NCBI GenBank assembly: GCA_031261945.1
Contig: JAISIQ010000077.1
Span: forward strand, 1-8,242
Source: Methanobrevibacter sp.
Lineage (GTDB): Archaea; Methanobacteriota; Methanobacteria; Methanobacteriales; Methanobacteriaceae
Reading direction: 5' to 3'
DNA: 8,242 bases
Shown: piece by piece, positions 1-7,021 of the stretch
How positions within the stretch are numbered: position 1 is the stretch's first letter
Layout: each line of letters begins with the position of its first letter
Translations under genes and position numbers: made by a program
Notes under the pieces: model-generated
What the model was told of the DNA's origin: nothing
The model's input: only the letters and a program-made list of their open reading frames with translations
Database searches by the model: none

Positions 1-206
1 TCAAATCCTAGTATGCTATACCTTCCCCATCTTTTCAAATCTTCCACACTTTCTAACATAAAGCAATGTTTACTGTTATTTTTCAAAATTTTAAGTACTT
101 CAATAGGAGTTTTTATATCAGACATTATTTCGTAAGCTACAGGAATACGGCGATAATTATTCTCCTTAATAATTTTTTTCACTTCTTTTAATGATGGAAA
201 AATCAT
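1..206 (-). CDS. trpE: Anthranilate synthase component I, N-terminal part (runs off left edge)
   Basis: The minus strand reads from an ATG at 206 to the window edge, giving about 68 residues that begin MIFPSLKEVKKIIKENNYRR. They continue with an IPVAYEI...DIKTPIEVLKIL stretch and then FMLESVEDLKRWGRYSILGF. The LESVE...RWGRYS.LGF signature is typical of the N-terminal domain of TrpE, which binds feedback-inhibiting tryptophan and converts chorismate plus ammonia to anthranilate together with the glutaminase TrpG. The start is supported by a Shine-Dalgarno sequence AGAGGT (217-212) about five bases upstream. The catalytic chorismate-binding domain lies outside the window. The upstream spacer carries a TATA box and TGTAC motifs, so the gene probably heads a tryptophan-regulated operon running leftward. 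The related PabB/aminodeoxychorismate synthase is the main alternative; the N-terminal motif and the operator favour TrpE. Confidence 0.85.
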   Translation of the reverse strand, partial: MIFPSLKEVKKIIKENNYRRIPVAYEIMSDIKTPIEVLKILKNNSKHCFMLESVEDLKRWGRYSILGF

Positions 207-254
207 AGCATACCTCTTATGATAGTAATTTATATTGTATAAATAAGTTGTATA

Positions 255-292
255 TTGTACTATTTAAACCTTTGTAGTACAATTTTGTACTA
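255..292 (-). promoter_or_regulatory. trpE promoter with TRP-box-like operators
   Basis: On the minus strand a TATA box TTTAAATA (268-261), preceded by a purine-rich BRE-like AAAGG, would place transcription start near 238-242 and leave a leader of about 34 bases before trpE. Upstream is an inverted repeat, TAGTACAA (275-282) and TTGTACTA (285-292), with perfect 8-base arms and a 2-base spacer. A third half-site TTGTACT (255-261) overlaps the downstream edge of the TATA box, exactly 30 bp from its copy at 285-291. In Methanothermobacter the tryptophan-sensing repressor TrpY binds TRP boxes of consensus TGTACA in the trp promoter. The motif and the target gene match that system. Assignment to a TrpY homologue is inference, since no regulator gene is in the window. 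Confidence 0.7.
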
Positions 293-328
293 TTAAAATA
301 AGATTAATAACCTAAAATTAACAAAATA

Positions 329-405
329 AAAATAATACTAAAAATACTAATAATAATACCAATAATAATACTCCCAATATCAATAATACTAATAATAATA
401 TTAAA
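329..405. repeat. AAT/ACT/ACC trinucleotide microsatellite
   Basis: The plus strand consists of imperfect trinucleotide units AAT, ACT and ACC, such as AATAATACT and AATAATAATACC, repeated for about 75 bases. Read in one frame it stays open and would spell an Asn/Thr-rich peptide, but there is no convincing start codon or ribosome binding site, so I call it a simple repeat. The same codon vocabulary encodes the Asn/Thr tract inside polC on the opposite strand. Confidence 0.6.
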
Positions 406-432
406 ATAAGAATATCAACAATGAATAGGAAG

Positions 433-522
433 AAATAAAAAAAATAGAAAATAAAAAAATAAAATAAAAAATAAAAAATGATATAAAAAATGAAAAGTGA
501 AAGATAATAAAAAATAATAAAA
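433..522 (-). terminator. Oligo-T tracts downstream of nrdD
   Basis: On the minus strand, starting about 30 bases past the nrdD stop, there are successive runs of five to eight T separated by one or two other bases (for example the A8 run at 437-444 on the plus strand). Archaeal RNA polymerase terminates at U-rich tracts without needing a hairpin, so this stretch is a good candidate for the end of the nrdD transcript. The exact stop sites cannot be read from sequence. Confidence 0.5.
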
Positions 523-552
523 AGTTATTTAAAATTATTTAAAATCTTTTAA

Positions 553-2868
553 TTAGTTTTCAAAACGATTCCTATCAACTAATTCTTGTCTTTTACCAGC
601 ATTCCAACCACCAGAAGAAGATTTAGCTCTTCCAACTTGTTGAACATAACCAGTGATTCTATCATACCATTCTACATCGTCTCTTTCTCCACATGTAGGA
701 CATTGATCATTTAATCCTTTCATGAGAGTTTTACATTTAATACAGAAACTTAAAGCAGAACTATATGCCCAGAATCCAATATCTGAGTTTTTAGCTATTT
801 TATGTGTTAAACTCATTAAAGAACTTGGATCAGAATAAGATTCGCCCATAAATGCATGGAAGATATGTCCTCCTGCAGTTAGATTATGATATTGTTCTTC
901 GATTTTAATTTTATCAATTAAAGAAGTATCAGAATTTACTGGTACATGTGATGAATTTGTGTAATAATTAGCATCACTTGATCCTTGTAAAATAGTTTTA
1001 TCTCCAAATTTCTCTTTATCAAGGTTTGCAAATCTATAAGCTGTTGATTCAGCAGGAGTTTGTAAAACAGACCATCTAAGACCAGTTTCTTTTTTCAATT
1101 CTTCAGCTCTTTTATTTACATGCTCCAGAACTTTTATACCAAACTTATTTGAATTAGGATCATCAATTCCTGCTCCAAATAAAGATAATAACATTTCATT
1201 TAAACCAACAAAACCAAAAGACATAGTTGAATTATCTATTCTATAATAAATATCATCTTCGACTTCTTGATTAAGGAAAGGTAATAAATTATAATTATTA
1301 AGACAATTAAGACCTTGTTCTCTTCTAATATTCAATGCTTTAACAGATAAATCAATATAAGAATCAATATATTCAAATACTTCAGCTTCATCACGAGATT
1401 GGTAAGCTATTCTTGGGAAGTTTAAAGTAACATATGCGAGATTTCCTGTTCTTAAACAATCTGTATCCCAGTCACCAGTCCAATTATCTTGAAGACATGT
1501 TCTACATCCCATATAATTAGCCATTTGTCCTCTGTACTCAGGTAACATATTAGCAAAATAAGCTGTACCAAATTTAGCTGAAAGTTGATGGACTCTCATT
1601 AAATCTTCTTCATATTCAGAAGTAAGTGATTCTTTTCTTAAAGTATAAATAGTATTTGGGAAAAGATGAGGTTTTCCATCTGCATCTCCTTCAAGTAAGG
1701 TCTCTGTGAAAGCTCTTTGAAGCATTCTAGTTTCTTCTTCAAAATCACCATAAGTTCCAACAACTTGTCCTTTTGGACCATAAGCAGTTTCATTTTGAAG
1801 GAACTTAGGAACACTAAATTCTAAGCTCATACTTGTAAATGGAACTTGAGAACCTCTTGCAGCATAAGCCATATTTAAATTGTAAACAAGCATTTGAACA
1901 GCTTGTTTAACTTGCTCATAAGAAAGACCTCTTGCAAATGGTGCAACAAATACATTCCAAAGAGACATTCCTTGCCCACCAGACATATTCTGTTGAGCTG
2001 CAAGCATGATTTCTCCAGTATGATTCATTAAAGTTTCTATATGATTAGGAGCTCCAGCTACTGAAGTATGATCTCCTGTACCATCTACTTTAAGACCATA
2101 TTTAATGAAAGTTCTTATATCATGTTGCATACAGTTTAAAGGTCTTCCAGCAAAGAATTCAAGATCATGTATATGAATATCTCCAGACATATGTGCATCA
2201 GCTAAGTCTGATGGAAGCATATGTAATAAAGCATATTGTTTTAATGCTTCATCAGCAACATATTTATGAACACTTTCAGGATTGTGAATCATATTTGCAT
2301 TATCACGAGATCCATTTTCAATTAAGGAAGTAATGTTAAAAACAGGAATACCTAAACGAGTGTATTGTTTTCTTAAATCTTCTAACCCATATTCCACTAA
2401 TTTAGTATTAACCATTTCCCTTATCATTGGAGCAGTCAAATACTCTACATTAAGTTTTTTAAGTTCTTTCCATACCTGAGAAGCTATTTCAAATGCAGTT
2501 TCCTGAGATGCTCCTGTTTCTTTAACTAAAGTATTAGCTATTTTAGCTAAATCAAAAGATTCTATAGTATCTCTTGAAGTTCTAACCTTTAATGTAGTAT
2601 TAGCTAAATATTTATTAGCTGTTTCTTCATCAATTTCAGATAATGATTCATATACAATATTTTTCAATTCTTTAGTTGGAATTCCATCATATATTGAAGA
2701 AAGAACATTGGATAAAATGTTATCAGATTCAAATAAAGGAGCTTCAACTAATACTAATGATTTAAGGAGTTTTTCATAGCTAAACTTCTCCATAATTCCA
2801 TTATTTTTTTTAACGCAGATTTTAACATTATTTAGTGAATTATCTGCCATCTTAGTTTCATTTTGCAT
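553..2868 (-). CDS. nrdD: Anaerobic (class III) ribonucleoside-triphosphate reductase
   Basis: A cytoplasmic glycyl-radical enzyme that reduces ribonucleoside triphosphates to deoxyribonucleotides under anoxia, after activation by the radical SAM enzyme NrdG. From the ATG at 2868 it has 771 residues. Two tandem ATP-cone-like regulatory domains (about 15-92 and 94-175) precede the catalytic barrel. Visible motifs are PLNCMQHD (Cys near 246), MGCRTC (Cys near 455, probable thiyl-radical site), a zinc-binding CxxC...CxxC (709, 712, 723, 726) and the C-terminal glycyl-radical loop RITGY (Gly near 740). It is full length with no intein. The frame also opens at GTG 2877 and ATG 2871. I prefer ATG 2868 because GGGTG (2879-2875) then acts as the Shine-Dalgarno at six bases, and the GTG lies inside it. 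No nrdG is adjacent. Identification is firm; the start is uncertain by three codons. Confidence 0.96.
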   Translation of the reverse strand: MQNETKMADNSLNNVKICVKKNNGIMEKFSYEKLLKSLVLVEAPLFESDNILSNVLSSIYDGIPTKELKNIVYESLSEIDEETANKYLANTTLKVRTSRDTIESFDLAKIANTLVKETGASQETAFEIASQVWKELKKLNVEYLTAPMIREMVNTKLVEYGLEDLRKQYTRLGIPVFNITSLIENGSRDNANMIHNPESVHKYVADEALKQYALLHMLPSDLADAHMSGDIHIHDLEFFAGRPLNCMQHDIRTFIKYGLKVDGTGDHTSVAGAPNHIETLMNHTGEIMLAAQQNMSGGQGMSLWNVFVAPFARGLSYEQVKQAVQMLVYNLNMAYAARGSQVPFTSMSLEFSVPKFLQNETAYGPKGQVVGTYGDFEEETRMLQRAFTETLLEGDADGKPHLFPNTIYTLRKESLTSEYEEDLMRVHQLSAKFGTAYFANMLPEYRGQMANYMGCRTCLQDNWTGDWDTDCLRTGNLAYVTLNFPRIAYQSRDEAEVFEYIDSYIDLSVKALNIRREQGLNCLNNYNLLPFLNQEVEDDIYYRIDNSTMSFGFVGLNEMLLSLFGAGIDDPNSNKFGIKVLEHVNKRAEELKKETGLRWSVLQTPAESTAYRFANLDKEKFGDKTILQGSSDANYYTNSSHVPVNSDTSLIDKIKIEEQYHNLTAGGHIFHAFMGESYSDPSSLMSLTHKIAKNSDIGFWAYSSALSFCIKCKTLMKGLNDQCPTCGERDDVEWYDRITGYVQQVGRAKSSSGGWNAGKRQELVDRNRFEN

Positions 2869-2920
2869 CATTAACACCCATGTAATAATATAAAAATACT
2901 AAATGAAAATATCTCTTATT

Positions 2921-2966
2921 GCTAATGTATACATAAAAATAAAGGAATATGGTAAAGGAATATGGT
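2921..2966 (-). promoter_or_regulatory. Putative nrdD promoter with 13-bp tandem element
   Basis: On the minus strand a TATA-like TTTATGTA (about 2937-2930) lies about 60 bases before the nrdD start and would give a leader of about 40 bases. Immediately upstream sits a perfect two-copy tandem repeat, ACCATATTCCTTT on the minus strand (2954-2966 and 2941-2953). Its position over the BRE region suggests an operator or activator site for nrdD. The TATA assignment is by position and composition only. Chance slippage duplication is the alternative, since similar duplications occur elsewhere in the spacers. Confidence 0.4.
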
Positions 2967-3027
2967 TTTTATTTCAATTCTTCCATCAATCTCTTTCATT
3001 TAAGTATTTTTATAGTATTTTTTAATA

Positions 3028-3059
3028 TTATAGATAAATTAATTTATAGATAAATTAAT
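3028..3059. repeat. 16-bp perfect tandem duplication
   Basis: TTATAGATAAATTAAT occurs twice head to tail (3028-3043 and 3044-3059) with no mismatch. It lies about 160 bases upstream of the nrdD start, with no gene over it. It looks like a slippage duplication, but a regulatory role cannot be excluded. Confidence 0.85.
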
Positions 3060-3082
3060 AATAATTTTAAAATTAATATTAA

Positions 3083-3108
3083 TCTAATGTATTTTTCTAA
3101 TGTATTTT
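3083..3108. repeat. 13-bp perfect tandem duplication
   Basis: TCTAATGTATTTT occurs twice head to tail (3083-3095 and 3096-3108) without mismatch. Its period equals that of the tandem element at the nrdD promoter (2941-2966), although the sequence is different. Confidence 0.85.
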
Positions 3109-3363
3109 TTAATTAAGGTTTCACTTTTTAGAAGTATTTAGTATTTTGTTAGAAGTAACATATAAAATTATGTATTTAATCTATGTTATATAATCATTAA
3201 CTATAAAACGAACAAATAAAGTAATAAAAAGATATTAAAAAATAATATATAAAATTAAACAAAAACAGGATAAATAGCTATTTTACAAAACAAAATCCAG
3301 TGATTTATATGATATTTTATATGATTAACTCAGTATTGATTAAATTCAGTTATTATTAAAATA

Positions 3364-3410
3364 TTAAGAAGTAGTAATCACTTCTTAACAAGTGAAATAT
3401 AGCTATTTCA
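3364..3410 (-). terminator. Two hairpins downstream of polC
   Basis: Starting 13 bases after the polC stop, the minus strand can form a 7-bp hairpin (3410-3404 with 3399-3393, loop of four). It is followed by a perfect 9-bp hairpin, arms TTAAGAAGT (3364-3372 on plus) and ACTTCTTAA (3380-3388) with a 7-base loop. T/A-rich sequence follows on the transcribed strand. Archaeal termination depends mainly on U tracts, so the hairpins may serve instead as 3'-end stabilisers. Confidence 0.45.
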
Positions 3411-3422
3411 AGAAAATTAAGA

Positions 3423-6400
3423 TCATAAAAAGATATCAAGAGAACTTTGCTTAGATTTATCACTTTCAAATAAAGAATCTATTCCAAATTCCTGTATTTC
3501 TAATCTTTGAGTTAAATAATGAGTTATAGGATACCTATCTGCTAATTCTTTAGAAATATCAAGATATTTAGTAACAGAACCTTTAGAAACACTTAATATT
3601 AAATTTCCCCCACATTTACATTTACCTGCAAGAGGCATTCTTCTATATTTAGAATTACATTTAGTACATCTAACTTTTTGCTTAGAAAAAGCTCTTACAT
3701 TACCCATTATATCAGGTAAGAAATGAGAACTAAGAACACCTTCAACTACGCCTCTTTGATCAACAGCTCTTATTTTTTCAGCCAATTCAATCTGAGATTC
3801 TACTTTCTCTTTCATAGAAGGTAAAGTTTTATAAAGGCAGATATTTGGACCTGCATGAATATTTGAAGTATTATGAGAAAACATTATATTTTCATATTGT
3901 GCAGGAGTTCCAAGATGCATTGAGACATTATCAATTACATCAAGAGCATCAGAAGGTTTTATAGGAGTTTGAGTTTTATTAAAGAAATCAAGCGAAAATG
4001 AAGACATTACATCAATATTATGTGATTCATCATCGATTTCTTCTGGATCTATCCTGGAAGATAAAACTAGTGGAGCATCCATACTTCCTCCACGAGTACT
4101 TGGTAAATAGGATTTAGAAAAATTAATTAATGCATCAAGAAGAAGCATAACAGAATCTTCATCACTATCACAATTTCTTCTTTTAGCAGAATGGAAATAA
4201 GGATGAGCATAACAAGCTAAAGCATTAGTAAATCCAACAATCCTTCCAAGAACTCCTGCAGAAGTATGAGGAGCTAGTCCAGCTATTAAATGACCAATTA
4301 AATCTTCTTTTTTATCAACATTATAAAATTTATCCATAGAATAAAATCTACTCAATAAATCATCCATGAAATTAGCTACATTAACTAAATATTCTCCACA
4401 ATTATTAGATATAACTACATCTTGAACTTTTAATTCAATTATCTGTTTTTCGTTTTCAATTGGATTTCCATAAGCATCTTTTTCATAGCCCATTTCTTTT
4501 AGTTTATCAATAGTTACTCCTATTTCTTTTGGTATGAAATGAGTTAAAGGTAAATCAGTTGAATCATGCCTAATAGTAGCATCTTTAAATGTATAAACCT
4601 CATTTTTAGCTCTTAAAATTCCTTTTTCAAGAGGTTCGGGGAGTTTAGATTCAGAAATCATCCCTACAACTCCTTTAATTTCATCAACACGCCTAACTCC
4701 TATATTATCAGAAGCTTTTTTAAGCATTCCAGATAGATTAATATTTTTTCTACCAGGAGTTCCAATTTCAGTTGGAGATCCACAATGAGGACATAAAGAT
4801 TGGAATGAACTAATTTGACAATTGGTACATTGCCTTCTTGATATTTCAACAGCTAGATTTCCTTTTTTTGCAGCTTCAGCTACGAGGCGTCTGCTCCCTC
4901 CTGCATTCCCAATAGGGAATAAAACATGAGGAGCTGGCCTCATCAATCTTTCTTTTGATTTTTCAGGCCTACCAACACGAGTACCTATATAAATAGGAGC
5001 TTTATTTTTAATTTCAATAGGAGAAACATTATTTACAGCAAAGAGTGTAGATTCAATGTTATTATCTTTATTATCATTATTTTTATTAATATTAGTATTA
5101 TTATCATTAACATTAGCATTGGTATTAGTATTAGTATTAGTATTATTATTTATAGATAATCTATTAGTTAATGTATTTATTAAAGCATAAGCATCATCAT
5201 TATCAATTATAACTTTAACATTAGCATCTCTATCTTTATTTCCATCTAATTTATGAGGAACGCCAATTACTTCTAAAATACGTTTCGGATAATCTAAATC
5301 TAATTTAAAATCTTCACCTTCTTTATAATTATCTTTAAATTTAAATATCCAATCAATTAAAGCATTTAAATCTTTTATAGAAACATCATTATAGCAATAA
5401 GTATATCGTGGATGTAAAGGTACATTATAGTTTTTAGAGATTTCAAAAGCATCTTTAGCTGAGATATAGCTATTTTCAGTATTTGATAAATCACCTAACT
5501 TATCTAAATCTAAATCTCCTTCATTATAGCTATTTGAATCTTTAATAGCTTCAATCCACCATTCTTCACACCATGCAGAAGGTAGAAGTGTTTGATTATT
5601 CCTTAAAAATTCTCCAAATGCGACTAACATATCTCCTAAGAATAATATTTCAGCTATTTGTCCTTTAACAGCTTTAGCTTCTTTTATAGTAGATATTTTA
5701 ACAACATCTCCATTTTTAAGTTTTATTATTGGTCCTTCGATTGAATCAACAGGAACAACACAATTTCCTTTTCCAGGCCTTTCAATTTTAAGTTGTGTTC
5801 CAACAGCTAAAAATTCTAATAGCTGCATAGTAGCAGGATTTACGCCCATAGCTGCAAGTCCCGTATTTCTAGATCTGCCATAGCGAAGTCTAAATCCTCC
5901 TTTCTCTGAAGGATAACCTAAAACAGGACGGCCACCTATAATATCTTGGATGTATTTTGCATCTTCTTTATTTTCTTTTTCATCTTCTTCTTTGTTTTCT
6001 CCTTTATTTTTTTCTTTATTTAATTCTCCTTTATTTTCTTCACTAAACTCTTGATTTTTATCTGAATCTTTATCTGTTTTTGTTATTTCTTCTGTGTTTT
6101 TTTGTTTTATTTCTTTTCTTTCTTTTGAATCTTTTTCCAACCAAGTCCAACCATCTAAATTAAGAGAATCCGCATATTTTAATACTTTTGCGGCTTTTTG
6201 AAGTATTCCCTCAGCCATAGCTAAAAGAGCTCCTCCTCTGATGTTATTAGTTTCAACACGTTCTAAATCTCTGTGAGAAACTTCAACCTTATCTGTAGGT
6301 TCACCTGTAACTTCAACAGGAATATTTCTTGCAGCAAGTCTTACTTCATCTGGTTTTGGAGAATATTGAAGGTTTGTAACCTCAGATTCATAAAGTTCAA

Positions 6401-6971
6401 CTTCCTCAACATAACGCTCAACTTCTTGATCTATAGGTTTAAAATTATCGAGATTTGTGGCTACTTTGATTTTATCGCCAAGAAGAACGGCTAATGCTGC
6501 AGCTGTTCCCCCTGCACTTCTAATAGGTCCTGCGAAATAAACAGCTAAATATTTACTTCCATCAAAGTTCTTTTTTATCTTTACTTTAGCTATTCCCTCA
6601 AGGGGTGCTGCAACAACTCCTTCTGTTAAAATAGCTAAAGCAGTTCTAAGTCCTTGATCTGCTAATTGTTCTTTTTTTTCTGCTTCTTTTTCAGGATTAT
6701 CTTCAATAATAGGTTCGGAAGCTATTTCTGCAGCTATTGTAAAAGCTACTTCTTCTCTTGACAAGTTATCTTCAAGCTCTTTTATCCGTTTAGCTATTCC
6801 TTCAGGACCTACAAGCCCCTCAACACGCTCTGCAAGATCCTTAGCTAATGGAATTTCTGTTTCTGTTTCAACATCTAAGCCCTTTGACCTTGCTTCATTA
6901 GCTATTTCATATAATTTCTTAGTTTCCTTTTCTAATCTTTCAAAATAATCTTGCTTATCAACATCGCCCAT
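3423..6971 (-). CDS. polC: DNA polymerase D (PolII) large subunit DP2, catalytic
   Basis: The catalytic subunit of the archaeal replicative polymerase PolD, which works with the exonuclease subunit DP1. It has 1182 residues, close to the family's usual length without an intein. Landmarks are YFAGPIRSAGGT (about 144-155), IYIGTRVGRPEKSKERLMRP (about 657-676), a zinc-binding CTNC...CPHC (about 712-731), the catalytic-barrel motif NCDSDED (933-939, presumed Mg-binding Asp935 and Asp937), SRIDPEEIDDESHNIDV, a second zinc motif CTKC...CKCG (about 1100-1121) and a C-terminal PIP box QSSLDIFL for PCNA. Two low-complexity insertions stand out: Lys/Glu-rich (about 279-337) and Asn/Thr-rich (about 605-640). 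The usual catalytic motif is NCDGDED, so Ser936 is a variant. The ATG at 6971 follows a weak Shine-Dalgarno GTGAT three bases away. Family assignment is very secure. Confidence 0.97.
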   Translation of the reverse strand: MGDVDKQDYFERLEKETKKLYEIANEARSKGLDVETETEIPLAKDLAERVEGLVGPEGIAKRIKELEDNLSREEVAFTIAAEIASEPIIEDNPEKEAEKKEQLADQGLRTALAILTEGVVAAPLEGIAKVKIKKNFDGSKYLAVYFAGPIRSAGGTAAALAVLLGDKIKVATNLDNFKPIDQEVERYVEEVELYESEVTNLQYSPKPDEVRLAARNIPVEVTGEPTDKVEVSHRDLERVETNNIRGGALLAMAEGILQKAAKVLKYADSLNLDGWTWLEKDSKERKEIKQKNTEEITKTDKDSDKNQEFSEENKGELNKEKNKGENKEEDEKENKEDAKYIQDIIGGRPVLGYPSEKGGFRLRYGRSRNTGLAAMGVNPATMQLLEFLAVGTQLKIERPGKGNCVVPVDSIEGPIIKLKNGDVVKISTIKEAKAVKGQIAEILFLGDMLVAFGEFLRNNQTLLPSAWCEEWWIEAIKDSNSYNEGDLDLDKLGDLSNTENSYISAKDAFEISKNYNVPLHPRYTYCYNDVSIKDLNALIDWIFKFKDNYKEGEDFKLDLDYPKRILEVIGVPHKLDGNKDRDANVKVIIDNDDAYALINTLTNRLSINNNTNTNTNTNANVNDNNTNINKNNDNKDNNIESTLFAVNNVSPIEIKNKAPIYIGTRVGRPEKSKERLMRPAPHVLFPIGNAGGSRRLVAEAAKKGNLAVEISRRQCTNCQISSFQSLCPHCGSPTEIGTPGRKNINLSGMLKKASDNIGVRRVDEIKGVVGMISESKLPEPLEKGILRAKNEVYTFKDATIRHDSTDLPLTHFIPKEIGVTIDKLKEMGYEKDAYGNPIENEKQIIELKVQDVVISNNCGEYLVNVANFMDDLLSRFYSMDKFYNVDKKEDLIGHLIAGLAPHTSAGVLGRIVGFTNALACYAHPYFHSAKRRNCDSDEDSVMLLLDALINFSKSYLPSTRGGSMDAPLVLSSRIDPEEIDDESHNIDVMSSFSLDFFNKTQTPIKPSDALDVIDNVSMHLGTPAQYENIMFSHNTSNIHAGPNICLYKTLPSMKEKVESQIELAEKIRAVDQRGVVEGVLSSHFLPDIMGNVRAFSKQKVRCTKCNSKYRRMPLAGKCKCGGNLILSVSKGSVTKYLDISKELADRYPITHYLTQRLEIQEFGIDSLFESDKSKQSSLDIFL
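5050..5150. repeat. Hexanucleotide/trinucleotide repeat inside polC
   Basis: The plus strand carries TATTAG units (5123-5140, three exact copies, then TATTAT) embedded in a longer ATT/ATC-type trinucleotide tract. On the coding minus strand this spells alternating AAT and ACT codons, giving the Asn-Thr tract of DP2. Repeat length is a multiple of three, so changes in copy number in whole codons keep the frame. Confidence 0.8.
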
Positions 6972-7021
6972 TTTATCACATATAGCTAATATTAAAAAAT
7001 ATCATACCTTACTCAATAATA

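Larger units (their letters stand above)
207..552. other. trpE-nrdD spacer: promoter, microsatellite and oligo-A region
   Basis: This 346-base spacer carries no gene I can support. From left to right it contains the trpE leader and promoter with its operators (207-292), a trinucleotide-based AAT/ACT/ACC tract (about 329-405), and an A-rich stretch (about 430-545) that is oligo-T on the transcribed nrdD strand. It ends with a perfect 10-base tandem duplication TTATTTAAAA (525-534 and 535-544) just beyond the nrdD stop. No tRNA-like or strong GC-containing hairpin is visible. Confidence 0.7.
2869..3422. other. nrdD-polC spacer, AT-rich, no gene
   Basis: About 550 bases of strongly AT-rich DNA lie between the two genes. 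The right end holds the probable polC terminator hairpins and the left end the nrdD promoter. Between them are only short duplications: a 16-bp tandem (3028-3059), a 13-bp tandem (3083-3108), TTAGAAGTA twice (3128-3136, 3149-3157), a 10-base repeat TTTATATGAT (3304-3313, 3316-3325) and a 12-base palindrome AAATAGCTATTT (3272-3283). I see no supported gene, tRNA or structured RNA. The length argues that nrdD and polC are transcribed separately. Confidence 0.65.

Noticed and set aside
553..2877. Intein or frameshift in nrdD
   Set aside because: The reading frame is continuous with all catalytic, zinc and glycyl-radical motifs at normal spacing. The length fits an intein-free NrdD with two ATP cones.
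2949..3053. 34-codon plus-strand ORF starting MVKEYGFYFNSS with an AAAGG a few bases upstream
   Set aside because: It begins inside the 13-bp tandem repeat, runs through another duplication, and is A/T-driven in composition with no recognisable motif. Chance is the better explanation.
5040..5160. Asn/Thr tract in polC as an intein or CRISPR-like array
   Set aside because: It lacks intein splicing motifs and is far too short. The repeats are simple six- and three-base units without unique spacers.
6273..6494. 73-residue plus-strand ORF inside polC
   Set aside because: It lies fully antisense to conserved DP2 coding sequence, has no recognisable domain, and its composition is what the complement of that gene would give.
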